Source: Burkholderia pyrrocinia (GTDB taxonomy: Bacteria > Pseudomonadota > Gammaproteobacteria > Burkholderiales > Burkholderiaceae). Taken from it: DNA of 64,000 bases. The position numbers and the translations under genes were made by a program. Of the stretch, positions 35,901 to 44,069 are shown piece after piece. The DNA is taken from positions 3,472,001 to 3,536,000 of the forward strand of contig NZ_CP094459.1 in assembly GCF_022809715.1 (NCBI RefSeq), written 5' to 3'. Every line of letters starts with the position of its first letter. Positions within the stretch are counted from its first letter, which is position 1. The notes under the pieces were generated by a model. The model worked only from the letters and a program-made list of their open reading frames with translations, had not been told where the DNA came from and did not search any database.

Positions 35901-36716
35901 ATGTCCGCAGACGCCCTGTCCCTGCCGTTCGCCGAACCGCACGCCGCCCCCGACGAAATCACCGCGGTCAGCTGGAACCTGCACAAGGGCCGCTCGCCGC
36001 TCGGCTTCACCGCATGGAACGCGATGCGCAACTGGATGCAGTCGACGCACGCCGACGTGTATTTCCTGCAGGAAGCGATGGCGCGCCGCATGCCGCGCCC
36101 CGTGCTCGCGCCCGGCTTCGGCGCGCCGATGGACGACGAGGTCGACGACGTATGGCACTGCCAGGCCACCGAGATCGCGCATGCGCTCGACTGGCAGATC
36201 GCGCTCGGGCCGAACGTGTTCAAGCCGTCGTGGCGGCACGGCAACGCGATCCTGTCGCCGCATCCGCTCGATCTCGGCGGCCGCTGGGACATCTCCGCGC
36301 ACCGCTTCGAACGGCGCGGGCTGCTCGTCGCGCGCGCGACGCTCGCGGGTGCGCGCCCGGTCACGCTGCTGTGCGCGCACCTCGCGCTCACGCGCGCGGC
36401 GCGGCTGCGCCAGATGCACTGGATCGCGCACTGGATCGTGCGCAACGCGGGCGACGGCCCGCTGATGCTCGCCGGCGACTTCAACGACTGGCGCAACGAT
36501 TCGGTCGCGCTGTTCGGCGAGATCGGGATGTCCGAGGTCGCGACGCTGCTCGGCGAATCGGGCCGCACCTTCCCCGCGTTCTCGCCGGCGCTCGCGCTCG
36601 ACAAGATGTTCGTGCGCGGCCTGACGCCGCTCGAATGGCGCGCGCCGTCCGGCGAGGCCGCGTGGCTGTCGGACCACCTGCCGTACATCGCGCGCCTGCG
36701 CCTCGATCCGCAATAA
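35901..36716 (+). CDS. Endonuclease/exonuclease/phosphatase (EEP) family protein
   Basis: The 271-residue product has the DNase I-like EEP fold signatures: ITAVSWNLHKGRSPLGFTAW (metal Asn), DVYFLQEAMARR (metal Glu), LLCAHLALTRAARLRQM (catalytic His), PLMLAGDFNDWRNDS (catalytic Asp/Asn) and AAWLSDHLPYIARLRL (final Asp-His). All core catalytic residues are present. The closest known type is the YbhP-like group often paired with cardiolipin synthase genes. The substrate could be a phospholipid head group, a nucleotide or nucleic acid. It follows the exported unknown protein by 5 bp and has no signal peptide. Confidence 0.9.
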   Translation: MSADALSLPFAEPHAAPDEITAVSWNLHKGRSPLGFTAWNAMRNWMQSTHADVYFLQEAMARRMPRPVLAPGFGAPMDDEVDDVWHCQATEIAHALDWQIALGPNVFKPSWRHGNAILSPHPLDLGGRWDISAHRFERRGLLVARATLAGARPVTLLCAHLALTRAARLRQMHWIAHWIVRNAGDGPLMLAGDFNDWRNDSVALFGEIGMSEVATLLGESGRTFPAFSPALALDKMFVRGLTPLEWRAPSGEAAWLSDHLPYIARLRLDPQ

Positions 36717-37058
36717 CGACACGATCGCAATCCGCCGCCAGCGCGGCTGCCGGCGCGTGCGGCGCCCGCTCGGCACGCTGTGCGGCGTGGCGCTCGTCGG
36801 CTTCGGCGCGAAACCCGCGGCCGATCGACGAAAGTCAGTTGAAAGAATTCGTTGCGCCAAATCCGCGCAGCCACGCGGGTCAAGCCCGCGATCAGCGCCA
36901 ACAGGGTAAAATAACCAGTTCGTCAATCGTCTGTCATCGAGAAGGCGCGTGTCCGACGCGCCGGCCGGCCGATCCTCGATCGGGCCGTCGCACTCGGTTT
37001 TTTTGCCCGTTTTTGGGCCCGTTACACGCGTTCGCTACGCGCGTCCGTTTTCAAAGCC
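36717..37058. other. Intergenic region upstream of fpr
   Basis: No gene is supported in these 342 bp. The first half is GC-rich. A TAAAAT element near 36908 could be a -10, but no good -35 partner is seen. Around 36945-36990 several short GC hairpins (GGCGCG...CGCGCC) precede a T-rich run (about 36999-37013), which could form a terminator for the upstream EEP gene. The fpr promoter is probably in the second half. Confidence 0.35.
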
Positions 37059-37829
37059 ATGAGCAAATACGACACCGCCACCGTCCAATCCGTCCACCAC
37101 TGGACCGACACGCTTTTCAGCTTCACCTGCACCCGTGAGGCGAGCCTGCGCTTCAACAACGGCGAATTCACGATGGTCGGCCTCGAGGTCGATGGCAAGC
37201 CGCTCGCGCGCGCCTACTCGATCGTCAGCCCGAACTACGAAGAGCACCTCGAATTCTTCAGCATCAAGGTCCAGAACGGCCCGCTGACGTCGCGCCTGCA
37301 GCACCTGAAGGTGGGCGACACGGTATTGATCGGCAAGAAGCCGACGGGCACGCTGGTCGCCGACAACCTGCTGCCGGGCAAGACGCTGTGGATGCTGTCG
37401 ACGGGCACGGGCCTCGCGCCGTTCATGTCGATCATCCGCGATCCGGACATCTACGACCGCTTCGACAAGGTGATCCTCACGCACACGTGCCGCCTGAAGG
37501 GCGAGCTCGCGTACATGGACTACATCAAGCACGACCTGCCGGGCCACGAGTACCTGGGCGACATCATCAAGGAAAAGCTCGTCTACTACCCGACGGTCAC
37601 GCGCGAAGCGTTCGACAACGAAGGCCGGATCACCGACCTGATCGCGACGGGCAAGCTGTTCACGGATCTCGACGTCCCGCCGTTCTCGCCGGAAAACGAC
37701 CGCGTGATGCTGTGCGGCAGCACCGCGATGCTGAAGGACACGACCGACCTGCTGAAGCAGGCCGGCCTCGTCGAAGGCAAGAACAGCGCGCCGGGCCACT
37801 ACGTGATCGAACGCGCATTCGTGGACTGA
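37059..37829 (+). CDS. fpr: Ferredoxin--NADP(+) reductase
   Basis: Fpr passes electrons between NADPH and ferredoxin or flavodoxin and helps oxidative-stress repair. The 256-residue product is of the bacterial subclass. The FAD motif RAYSIVSPNYEEHLEFFSIK is followed by GPLTSRLQHLKVGDTVLIGK, the NADP-binding LWMLSTGTGLAPFMSIIRDP and VILTHTCRLKGELAYMD. Then come DRVMLCGSTAMLKDTTDLLK and the C-terminal VIERAFVD ending. It is monocistronic: a strong terminator follows. Confidence 0.95.
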   Translation: MSKYDTATVQSVHHWTDTLFSFTCTREASLRFNNGEFTMVGLEVDGKPLARAYSIVSPNYEEHLEFFSIKVQNGPLTSRLQHLKVGDTVLIGKKPTGTLVADNLLPGKTLWMLSTGTGLAPFMSIIRDPDIYDRFDKVILTHTCRLKGELAYMDYIKHDLPGHEYLGDIIKEKLVYYPTVTREAFDNEGRITDLIATGKLFTDLDVPPFSPENDRVMLCGSTAMLKDTTDLLKQAGLVEGKNSAPGHYVIERAFVD

Positions 37830-37854
37830 TCCGCCCCGAAATTTGTGCCGCATC

Positions 37855-37886
37855 AAAAAACCGGAGCAAAAGCTCCGGTTTTTTTT
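37855..37886 (+). terminator. Rho-independent terminator after fpr
   Basis: AAAAAACCGGAGC and GCTCCGGTTTTTTT form a perfect 13-bp stem with a 4-base AAAA loop and end in an eight-T run, 25 bp after the fpr stop. Confidence 0.95.
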
Positions 37887-37899
37887 CGTCCCCACTTGG

Positions 37900-38145
37900 C
37901 GAATTCGTAACAAACTGGGACCATCTCATCTCAAATAGTTACATTTGGATACGTCATCGCCCGGTGCTTGGGTGTCAGTGTTTTTCCTACAACAGCTTCA
38001 TCCGGATTGTTCACATTTACCCTTAAATGTCCGCCCGACATGACTTTTACGGAATTTTTGAGATATTATTCGGCGCTCGTGGTCGCCGTTCGGACGGGTG
38101 TTGAAGGGTCGGATGCAAACGTTACAAAATGTAACTTTTGTTACC
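37900..38145 (+). promoter_or_regulatory. A/T-rich promoter region with repeated GTTAC/GTAAC sites upstream of the two-component pair
   Basis: GTAAC or GTTAC occurs at about 37906, 37938, 38121, 38131 and 38140. The last three form back-to-back inverted repeats (GTTACAAAATGTAAC, then GTAACTTTTGTTAC). A sigma-70-like pair is ATGACT (38040-38045) and TATTAT (38064-38069) with an 18-bp spacer. The three clustered sites lie 50-75 bp downstream of that -10, where a repressor could block transcription. The region is far richer in A/T than its neighbours. The regulator is unknown; the downstream response regulator itself is one candidate. Confidence 0.5.
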
Positions 38146-38245
38146 TCGGCATGGAGCGATTCCCTGGCGGCGACCGTCATCGAAACGACAGTCGTTCCAC
38201 GCAGCCAGCCGGTGTCTGAACCGCTTTCTGACAGCAGGGAGAGTC

Positions 38246-39061
38246 ATGGATACGTCGCTTAACGCGCCCCTGGGCGCCCACGCCCCGTTCCCGTCGCGGC
38301 AGCTCGTACAGGGCTGCGCCGCTACTCCGCCCATTGCCGAAGCCGCGTCGAAACGCAACGCCTCCGCTGCGCGCATCGCCGCGCTGTCCGCCCAGCTGCT
38401 TGCCGCCGACGAAGCCGCGCGCCGCCATCTGGCCGGCGAGCTGCACGACGGGCTCGGCGCCGAACTCACCGCCGCGCGTTTCGCGCTCGCAAACGTTCAA
38501 ACGTGGCTGCCGGCCGACGCGCCGGACGGCTGCGTGCGCGCGCTGGAGCTTGCCCAGCAGGCGCTCGACGCCGCGACCGACGCGAATCGCCGGCTGATCG
38601 ACGAACGCGACACGCCGACGCTCGACGCGGGCGTGGTCGGCGCGCTGTCGTCGTGGGTCGACAGCCATGCGGCGCGCACGGGCCTGCGCACCAGCTTCGT
38701 GTGCGCGGCCGACGCGCGCCTGACGAAGATCGCCGGCGCCAGCGCGCTCGCGGTGTTCCGCGTCGCACAGGAAGCGCTGTCGAACGTCGCGAAACACGCA
38801 CGGGCGAAGTCGGTCGACGTGCGGATCGTCACCGACGGCTCGCACCTGTCGCTGATCGTCGCCGACGATGGCACCGGTTTCGCCCGGGGCCGCCGCACCG
38901 GCTACGGCCTCGCCGGCATGCGCGCACGCTGCGAAGCGTTCGGCGGCAGCTTCGAGACGGCCACGCCGGAAACCGGCCACGGCACGCGCGTCACCGCGCG
39001 CTTCGCGTGGGATTCGCTGCTCGCGACGCCCGTCGCGGCACGCCGCGCGTCGCGTTCGTGA
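38246..39061 (+). CDS. Cytosolic sensor histidine kinase, HisKA_3 (NarL-type partner) class
   Basis: The 271-residue product has no membrane segment and no recognisable sensor domain. A short N-terminus and coiled coil lead straight into the dimerisation/phosphoacceptor motif RRHLAGELHDGLGAELTAAR (His in ELHDG). The HATPase_c domain follows: FRVAQEALSNVAKHARAKSV (N box), SLIVADDGTGFARGRR (G1) and GYGLAGMRARCEAFGGSFET (G2). It probably senses a cytosolic cue directly or through a partner protein. A GGGAG Shine-Dalgarno precedes the ATG at 38246. The response regulator gene follows by 7 bp. Confidence 0.92.
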   Translation: MDTSLNAPLGAHAPFPSRQLVQGCAATPPIAEAASKRNASAARIAALSAQLLAADEAARRHLAGELHDGLGAELTAARFALANVQTWLPADAPDGCVRALELAQQALDAATDANRRLIDERDTPTLDAGVVGALSSWVDSHAARTGLRTSFVCAADARLTKIAGASALAVFRVAQEALSNVAKHARAKSVDVRIVTDGSHLSLIVADDGTGFARGRRTGYGLAGMRARCEAFGGSFETATPETGHGTRVTARFAWDSLLATPVAARRASRS

Positions 39062-39068
39062 GGTCGTC

Positions 39069-39725
39069 ATGAGCCTGAACATCCTGCTCGTGGACGATCA
39101 CGCGATCGTCCGGCAAGGGGTCCGCCAGTTGCTGATCGACCGCGGCATCGCGCGCGACGTCACCGAGGCCGAGACCGGCGGCGACGCGATGGCTGCCGTC
39201 GACCGGCAGGAATTCGACGTGATCCTGCTCGACATCTCGCTGCCGGACACGAACGGCATCGAGGTGCTCAAGCGCCTCAAGCGCAAGCTGTCGCGCACGC
39301 CGGTGCTGATGTTCTCGATGTACCGCGAGGACCAGTACGCGGTGCGCGCGCTGAAGGCCGGCGCCGCCGGCTACCTGTCGAAGACGGTCAACGCCGCGCA
39401 GATGATCGGCGCGATCCAGCAGGTCGCGGCCGGCCGCAAGTACGTGAGCCCCGCGATGGCCGAGGCGCTCGCCGAATACGTGTCGTTCGAGAACGAGCCG
39501 CTGCCGCACGAGAAGCTGTCCGACCGCGAATACCAGACGCTCTGCATGCTCGCGTCGGGCAAGCGGCTCACCGACATCGCGAACACGCTGTCGCTGTCCG
39601 TGAAGACGGTGAGCGTGTACCGGTCGCGGCTGCTCGAGAAGATGCGGCTGTCGAACAACGCGGAGCTCACGTTCTACGTGATGAGCAACCGGCTCGTCGA
39701 CATGTCGCCCACGGCCGGCGCCTGA
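39069..39725 (+). CDS. LuxR/NarL-family response regulator
   Basis: The 218-residue product has a receiver domain (MSLNILLVDDHAIVRQGVRQ with the acidic pair; phospho-Asp in FDVILLDISLPDTNGIEVLK; Lys in AAGYLSKTVNAAQMIGAIQQ) and a C-terminal LuxR helix-turn-helix (LSDREYQTLCMLASGKRLTD, then IANTLSLSVKTVSVYRSRLL). It is the partner of the preceding kinase, 7 bp upstream. The regulon is unknown. The GTTAC repeats upstream of the operon are a possible target. Confidence 0.94.
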   Translation: MSLNILLVDDHAIVRQGVRQLLIDRGIARDVTEAETGGDAMAAVDRQEFDVILLDISLPDTNGIEVLKRLKRKLSRTPVLMFSMYREDQYAVRALKAGAAGYLSKTVNAAQMIGAIQQVAAGRKYVSPAMAEALAEYVSFENEPLPHEKLSDREYQTLCMLASGKRLTDIANTLSLSVKTVSVYRSRLLEKMRLSNNAELTFYVMSNRLVDMSPTAGA

Positions 39726-39951
39726 TTCAACGGATTCGCCCGATACATCGGATTCGTACGATTCAACGGCGCGGCGCACGCCGCGTCGCGCTCGACCGCC
39801 GCCCGTTTTCGCGCGCAAGCGCTTGTTTTATCGGACGATTCCGCGCCGCGCCGCTGCGCCGCAGCGGGCCTTGTCCGCCAAATCGGCTAAAATTGCGGGT
39901 TTTCACTCAGTCAGCGCCGCCGCGCTCGCGCGCGCTGGCAATTCATCCGCA

Positions 39952-41358
39952 ATGTCCCTCTTCCGCAAGAAAAACGTCGATCGCATGATCGCCGGCGCGC
40001 ACGCCGCCGGGCTCAAGAAAGCGCTCGGCGCGATCGACCTCACCTTCCTCGGCATCGGCGCGATCATCGGCACCGGCATCTTCGTGCTGACCGGCACCGG
40101 CGCCGTGCAGGCCGGCCCGGCACTGATGCTGTCGTTCGTGATCGCCGCGATCGCATGCGGCCTCGCGGCGCTGTCGTACGCGGAATTCGCGTCGACGATC
40201 CCCGTCGCCGGCTCGATCTACACGTATTCGTACGCGACGCTCGGCGAGCTCGCCGCATGGATCATCGGCTGGGACCTGATGCTCGAGTACGGCCTCGCGG
40301 CGTCGGCCGTGTCGGTCGGCTGGTCGGGCTACCTGCAGTCGCTGCTGCAGGGCTTCGGGCTGTCGCTGCCGACCGTGCTGACGGCGGCACCCGGCGCGGT
40401 GCCGGGCGTCGTCACGTGGTTCAACCTGCCCGCGTTCCTCGTGATGCTCGTGATCACGACGCTGCTGTCGATCGGCATCCGCGAATCGACCCGCATCAAC
40501 AACATCATGGTGTTCATCAAGGTGTCGGTCGTGCTGCTCGTGATCGCGGTCGGCCTGTTCCACGTGACGCCCGCGAACTGGAAGCCGTTCATGCCGCACG
40601 GCTGGAACGGCGTGTTCGGCGCTGCGGCCGTGATGTTCTTCGCGTTCATCGGCTTCGACGCGGTGTCGTCGGCGGCCGAGGAAGTGAAGAATCCGAAACG
40701 CGACCTGCCGATCGGCATCATCGCGTCGCTCGCGGTGTGCGCGGTGCTGTACGTGACGGTCGCCGCGGTCGCGACCGGCATCGTGCCGTCGGCCCAGTAC
40801 GCGAACATCTCGCACCCGATCTCGTACGCGCTGCAGGCCGCCGGCGAGAAGTGGGTCGCAGGCTTCATCGACCTTGGCGCCGTGCTCGGCATGCTGACCG
40901 TGATCCTCGTGATGAGCTACGGCCAGACCCGCGTGATCTTCGCGATGTCGCGCGACGGGCTGCTGCCGGCGACGCTGTCGCGCGTGCATCCGCGCTACGC
41001 GACGCCGTTCCTGACGACCTGGCTCGTCGGCCTGTTCTTCGGGCTGATCGCCGCGCTCGTGCCGCTCAACGTGCTCGCCGAGCTGATCAACATCGGCACG
41101 CTCGCGGCGTTCTCGATGGTGTCGATCGCGGTGCTCGTGCTGCGCCGCACGCACCCCGACCTGCCGCGCGCGTTCCGCTGCCCGGGCGTGCCCGTGGTGC
41201 CGATCCTCGCGGTCGCGTCGTGCCTGTTCCTGATGCTGAACCTGCAGCCCGTCACGTGGGCCGCGTTCGGCATCTGGCTCGTGATCGGCCTCGTGATCTA
41301 CTTCCTGTACTCGCGTCACCACTCGAAGCTCGCGCACGGTCACCACGACGCGCACTGA
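39952..41358 (+). CDS. APC-family amino-acid permease (cationic amino-acid transporter type)
   Basis: The 468-residue product has 12 predicted membrane segments and is of the CAT/YfnA-like group of the APC superfamily. The helix 1 motif is DLTFLGIGAIIGTGIFVLTG, followed by the helix 2-3 region AALSYAEFASTIPVAGSIYT, FFAFIGFDAVSSAAEEVKNP (helix 6 region) and the loop GQTRVIFAMSRDGLLPATLS. The His-rich C-terminus (RHHSKLAHGHHDAH) could bind metal. The substrate is likely an amino acid but cannot be specified. It is preceded by a 226-bp gap without recognised signals. Confidence 0.92.
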   Translation: MSLFRKKNVDRMIAGAHAAGLKKALGAIDLTFLGIGAIIGTGIFVLTGTGAVQAGPALMLSFVIAAIACGLAALSYAEFASTIPVAGSIYTYSYATLGELAAWIIGWDLMLEYGLAASAVSVGWSGYLQSLLQGFGLSLPTVLTAAPGAVPGVVTWFNLPAFLVMLVITTLLSIGIRESTRINNIMVFIKVSVVLLVIAVGLFHVTPANWKPFMPHGWNGVFGAAAVMFFAFIGFDAVSSAAEEVKNPKRDLPIGIIASLAVCAVLYVTVAAVATGIVPSAQYANISHPISYALQAAGEKWVAGFIDLGAVLGMLTVILVMSYGQTRVIFAMSRDGLLPATLSRVHPRYATPFLTTWLVGLFFGLIAALVPLNVLAELINIGTLAAFSMVSIAVLVLRRTHPDLPRAFRCPGVPVVPILAVASCLFLMLNLQPVTWAAFGIWLVIGLVIYFLYSRHHSKLAHGHHDAH

Positions 41359-41560
41359 CCTCCGCCGCTGCGCGCGCACGCCGCGCGCAGCGGTGCGACA
41401 CCGCGCCGGGCCGTAACCGGCCTCGTGCGGCACGCCCCTTCCCCGCCGCATCAGCCGCCGCCGGACACGCGCCGCCGTGCCCTTCCCGCGCGCGATCGTG
41501 TCCGATCGTCGCGATCTCTTGCCCGATCCTCCGGATTTGCCCGCACGACTTGCACGCTGC

Positions 41561-41589
41561 CTGCACACGCGCGCCGGGCGGTTCATAAT
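41561..41589 (+). promoter_or_regulatory. Possible sigma-70 promoter of the XdhC-family gene
   Basis: CTGCAC (41561-41566) and CATAAT (41584-41589) are 17 bp apart, 53 bp before the start codon. The rest of the 284-bp gap from 41359 shows nothing recognisable. Confidence 0.4.
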
Positions 41590-41642
41590 CCCGCCATCGA
41601 ACGACGGCCCGGACCGGCGGGCCGCCCGGCAACAGGAAAAAG

Positions 41643-42671
41643 ATGATGGAAAGCGTCGATCTCGATGTACTGAAATCCAGCGCGCGCTGGCTCGAAGAAG
41701 GGCGCCGCGTGCTGCTCGTGACGGTCGTGAAGACGTGGGGCTCGTCGCCGCGCCCCGAAGGCGCGATGCTCGCGGTGCGCGAGGACGGGCTCGTGGTCGG
41801 GTCCGTGTCCGGCGGCTGCATCGAGGACGACCTGATCGCCCGTGTGCACGCAAGCGGGATCGCGGCCGACGCGCGCCCGGAAGCGCTCAAGTACGGCGTG
41901 ACGGCCGAGGAAGCGCACCGCTTCGGGCTGCCGTGCGGCGGCACGATCCAGCTCGTGCTCGAGCCGCTCACGCGCGACAGCGGGATTGCCGCGCTGTGCG
42001 CTGAAGTCGAGGCCGGCCGCCTCGTCACGCGCACGATGACGCTCGCGACCGGCCGCGCGTCGCTGTCGCCCGCGCAGGCGGCCGACGGGCTCGCGTTCGA
42101 CGGCGAACGGCTCGTGACGATCCACGGGCCGCGCTACCGGATGCTCGTGATCGGCGCGGGCCAGTTGTCGCGCTATCTGTGCCAGATCGCGGTCGGGCTC
42201 GACTACCAGGTGACGGTGTGCGATCCGCGCGAGGAATACACGGATGCGTGGGACGTGCCGGGCACGCGCGTCGTGCGCACGATGCCCGACGATACGGTGC
42301 TCGACATGAAACTCGATGCGCGTTCGGCCGTGATCGCGCTCACGCACGATCCGAAGCTCGACGATCTCGCGCTGATGGAGGCGCTGAAGACGCCCGCGTT
42401 CTACGTGGGCGCGCTCGGCTCGCGACGCAACAACGCGGCGCGGCGCGAGCGGCTACGCGAGTTCGACCTGAACGAAGCGGAACTGGGCCGGTTGCACGGG
42501 CCGGCCGGCATCTACATCGGCAGCCGGACGCCGCCGGAAATCGCGATCTCGATCCTCGCCGAGATCACCGCCGCGAAGAACAACGTGTCGCTGCCGACGA
42601 TCCTGCAGGTCGAGGGCGCAAAGGCCGCGCGAGAAATCGCGGCGAACAGCGGCGCGGCCTGCGGCCTCTGA
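41643..42671 (+). CDS. XdhC/CoxF family molybdenum-cofactor insertion protein
   Basis: XdhC-type proteins bind and sulfurate molybdenum cofactor for xanthine dehydrogenase-family enzymes. The 342-residue product has the N-terminal XdhC domain (VTVVKTWGSSPRPEGAMLAV, GSVSGGCIEDDLIARVHASG, RFGLPCGGTIQLVLEPLTRD) and the C-terminal Rossmann domain (YRMLVIGAGQLSRYLCQIAV, FYVGALGSRRNNAARRERLR, PAGIYIGSRTPPEIAISILA). Both Cys positions of the family are present. No molybdenum hydroxylase subunit lies in the window, so the client enzyme is elsewhere. AGGAAAAAG precedes two consecutive ATGs; either could start. Confidence 0.92.
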   Translation: MMESVDLDVLKSSARWLEEGRRVLLVTVVKTWGSSPRPEGAMLAVREDGLVVGSVSGGCIEDDLIARVHASGIAADARPEALKYGVTAEEAHRFGLPCGGTIQLVLEPLTRDSGIAALCAEVEAGRLVTRTMTLATGRASLSPAQAADGLAFDGERLVTIHGPRYRMLVIGAGQLSRYLCQIAVGLDYQVTVCDPREEYTDAWDVPGTRVVRTMPDDTVLDMKLDARSAVIALTHDPKLDDLALMEALKTPAFYVGALGSRRNNAARRERLREFDLNEAELGRLHGPAGIYIGSRTPPEIAISILAEITAAKNNVSLPTILQVEGAKAAREIAANSGAACGL

Positions 42672-42683
42672 TCCGCACTGGCT

Positions 42684-42742
42684 AGCCGCTTCGGCCGAGA
42701 ACCGGACGAAGCGGCTCGCGCCGGCGGCAGGCCGGCGCGAGC
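42684..42742. terminator. Two tandem GC hairpins between convergent genes
   Basis: AGCCGCTTCG (42684-42693) pairs with CGAAGCGGCT (42707-42716), and GCTCGCGCCGGC (42714-42725) pairs with GCCGGCGCGAGC (42731-42742). They separate convergent XdhC and PepSY genes and probably stop transcription from both sides, although neither has a T run. Confidence 0.6.
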
Positions 42743-42747
42743 GCCGA

Positions 42748-43482
42748 TCAGGTCAGGCCGGCCGCGAGCGCCGCGGCGACCGAACCCACCACCAGCACGA
42801 CGCCGACCGTGCGGCGCTTGTTCAGCTCGGTCCACAACAACACGCCCGTCAGCGACAGCAGGATCAACGAACCCGCGATCGTGTCCATCAGCAGCACCCA
42901 GCCGAGGTTCATCCCGACGCCGCGATGCAGGTTGTTCAGCGTCGTCAGGAACGTGTTGTCCGTGCGCTTCACCGACACATAGCCATTGCCGACCCAGTAT
43001 TCGGCCTGCAGGTTCCGGTGCGGGCCGAACAGGCCGAACTGCCAGTGCTCGGGCTGCATCACGCGCTGGTCGCCCCATGCGACGGCCTGCGCGGGATCCC
43101 TGCGGATGCGGCCGGGCCGGCCGTCGAAATGCAGTTCCTGCTGCAGCCATTTCGTCATCGCGGCGGGCGTCTTCGGCACCGGATCGGGCAGCGCGATCTG
43201 CATCTGCTCGACCTGCGGCTCGCCGGTCGAAATCTTCAGCGGCGGCGCGCGGTGGTTCAGCACCACGCCCGTCACGCCGAACAGCAGCCCGAGCACCGCA
43301 CCCCACAGCCCGACCCAGCCGTGCACCTTGCGCAGCCACTTGATGAAGGTCGCGCGACGCGAGCGCTGGCGGCGCGCGGCCAGTTCGTCGTCGGTCAGCG
43401 GGCGGGCCGCCGGATGCAGCACGGTGACGCCCGCGCGCGGCATACCCGCCTTGGGAGAGTCGATCGTTTCGGGCGCGTTCAC
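42748..43482 (-). CDS. PepSY-associated membrane protein, iron-regulated
   Basis: The 244-residue product has a cytoplasmic basic N-terminus, a first membrane helix (GLWGAVLGLLFGVTGVVLNH), a periplasmic PepSY-like region and two C-terminal membrane segments (WVLLMDTIAGSLILLSLTGV, VGVVLVVGSVAAALAAGL). Four periplasm-facing or interfacial His residues, including LRKVHGWVGLWG and LNNLHRGVGMNLGW, fit haem or iron-related PepSY_TM proteins that act in siderophore-iron reduction. A near-consensus Fur box lies 70 bp upstream. Function beyond iron homeostasis is inferred. Confidence 0.85.
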   Translation of the reverse strand: MNAPETIDSPKAGMPRAGVTVLHPAARPLTDDELAARRQRSRRATFIKWLRKVHGWVGLWGAVLGLLFGVTGVVLNHRAPPLKISTGEPQVEQMQIALPDPVPKTPAAMTKWLQQELHFDGRPGRIRRDPAQAVAWGDQRVMQPEHWQFGLFGPHRNLQAEYWVGNGYVSVKRTDNTFLTTLNNLHRGVGMNLGWVLLMDTIAGSLILLSLTGVLLWTELNKRRTVGVVLVVGSVAAALAAGLT

Positions 43483-43551
43483 GCGAAAGTATCCATTCGT
43501 TCAAAACAACGGGCGGCGCGCAGAGATCGCACGCCGCCCGGGCAACATGAA

Positions 43552-43570
43552 AATGAGAATGGATATCATT
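43552..43570 (-). promoter_or_regulatory. Fur box upstream of the PepSY gene
   Basis: Read on the minus strand the site is AATGATATCCATTCTCATT, which keeps the NATNATNAT-type spacing and matches the 19-bp Fur consensus well (GATAATGATAATCATTATC family). It lies in an A/T-rich island about 70 bp before the start codon, the right place for iron-dependent repression. Confidence 0.8.
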
Positions 43571-43751
43571 ACATAAATCGAATTCCGGCTCAATCGGTCC
43601 GGCTGCGCTGCGGCGCGCTCGACGAGCGAAGAAACGCCGACGAAGCGAACACGTTGCATCGAAATATCGCTCGATAGGCGACCAATGCCGGCCGAATGAC
43701 CCCGCAAGGTCGAGACAGCGTTTCGTAAGAAGCGGCGCGATGGCGCGCCGT

Positions 43752-44069
43752 TCAGCGCAGCGGCGGCAGCGGAAAGCGCGGTGCGGCGGCGTCCGGCCCG
43801 GGTTCGGTGCGATCGAGCGCGTACAGCCACGCGAGCAGGTCCGCGACGGCCTGGTAGAGCTGCGGCGGAATCCGGTCGTCGAGGTCGACCTGCATCAGCA
43901 GCGACACCATCTCCGGCGCGGTATGCACGTACAGCCCCGCATCGTGTGCTCGCGCGACGATCATCTCCGCGAGCACGCCGTAGCCCTTCGCGACCACGCG
44001 CGGCGCCGCATCGCCGCCTTTCGGGTCATAGACGAGCGCGGCCGCGCGCTTGCGGGACGACATGCTCAT
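43752..44069 (-). CDS. FlhB C-terminal-domain-like protein (FhlB/FlhX type)
   Basis: The 105-residue product matches only the cytoplasmic C-terminal domain of the export-gate protein FlhB: RVVAKGYGVLAEMIVARAHD, AGLYVHTAPEMVSLLMQVDL and IPPQLYQAVADLLAWLYALD. The N-terminal four-helix membrane domain is missing, and the self-cleavage motif NPTH is replaced by DPKG. Such stand-alone proteins in other bacteria can substitute for the cleaved FlhB fragment in the hook-to-filament switch. The ATG overlaps the stop of the second FliK-like gene (ATGA), so the two are translated together. Confidence 0.85.
   Translation of the reverse strand: MSMSSRKRAAALVYDPKGGDAAPRVVAKGYGVLAEMIVARAHDAGLYVHTAPEMVSLLMQVDLDDRIPPQLYQAVADLLAWLYALDRTEPGPDAAAPRFPLPPLR

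Noticed and set aside
40064..40258. Alternative frames antisense to the amino-acid permease
   Set aside because: They have no domains, and the plus-strand permease with 12 membrane segments accounts for the region.
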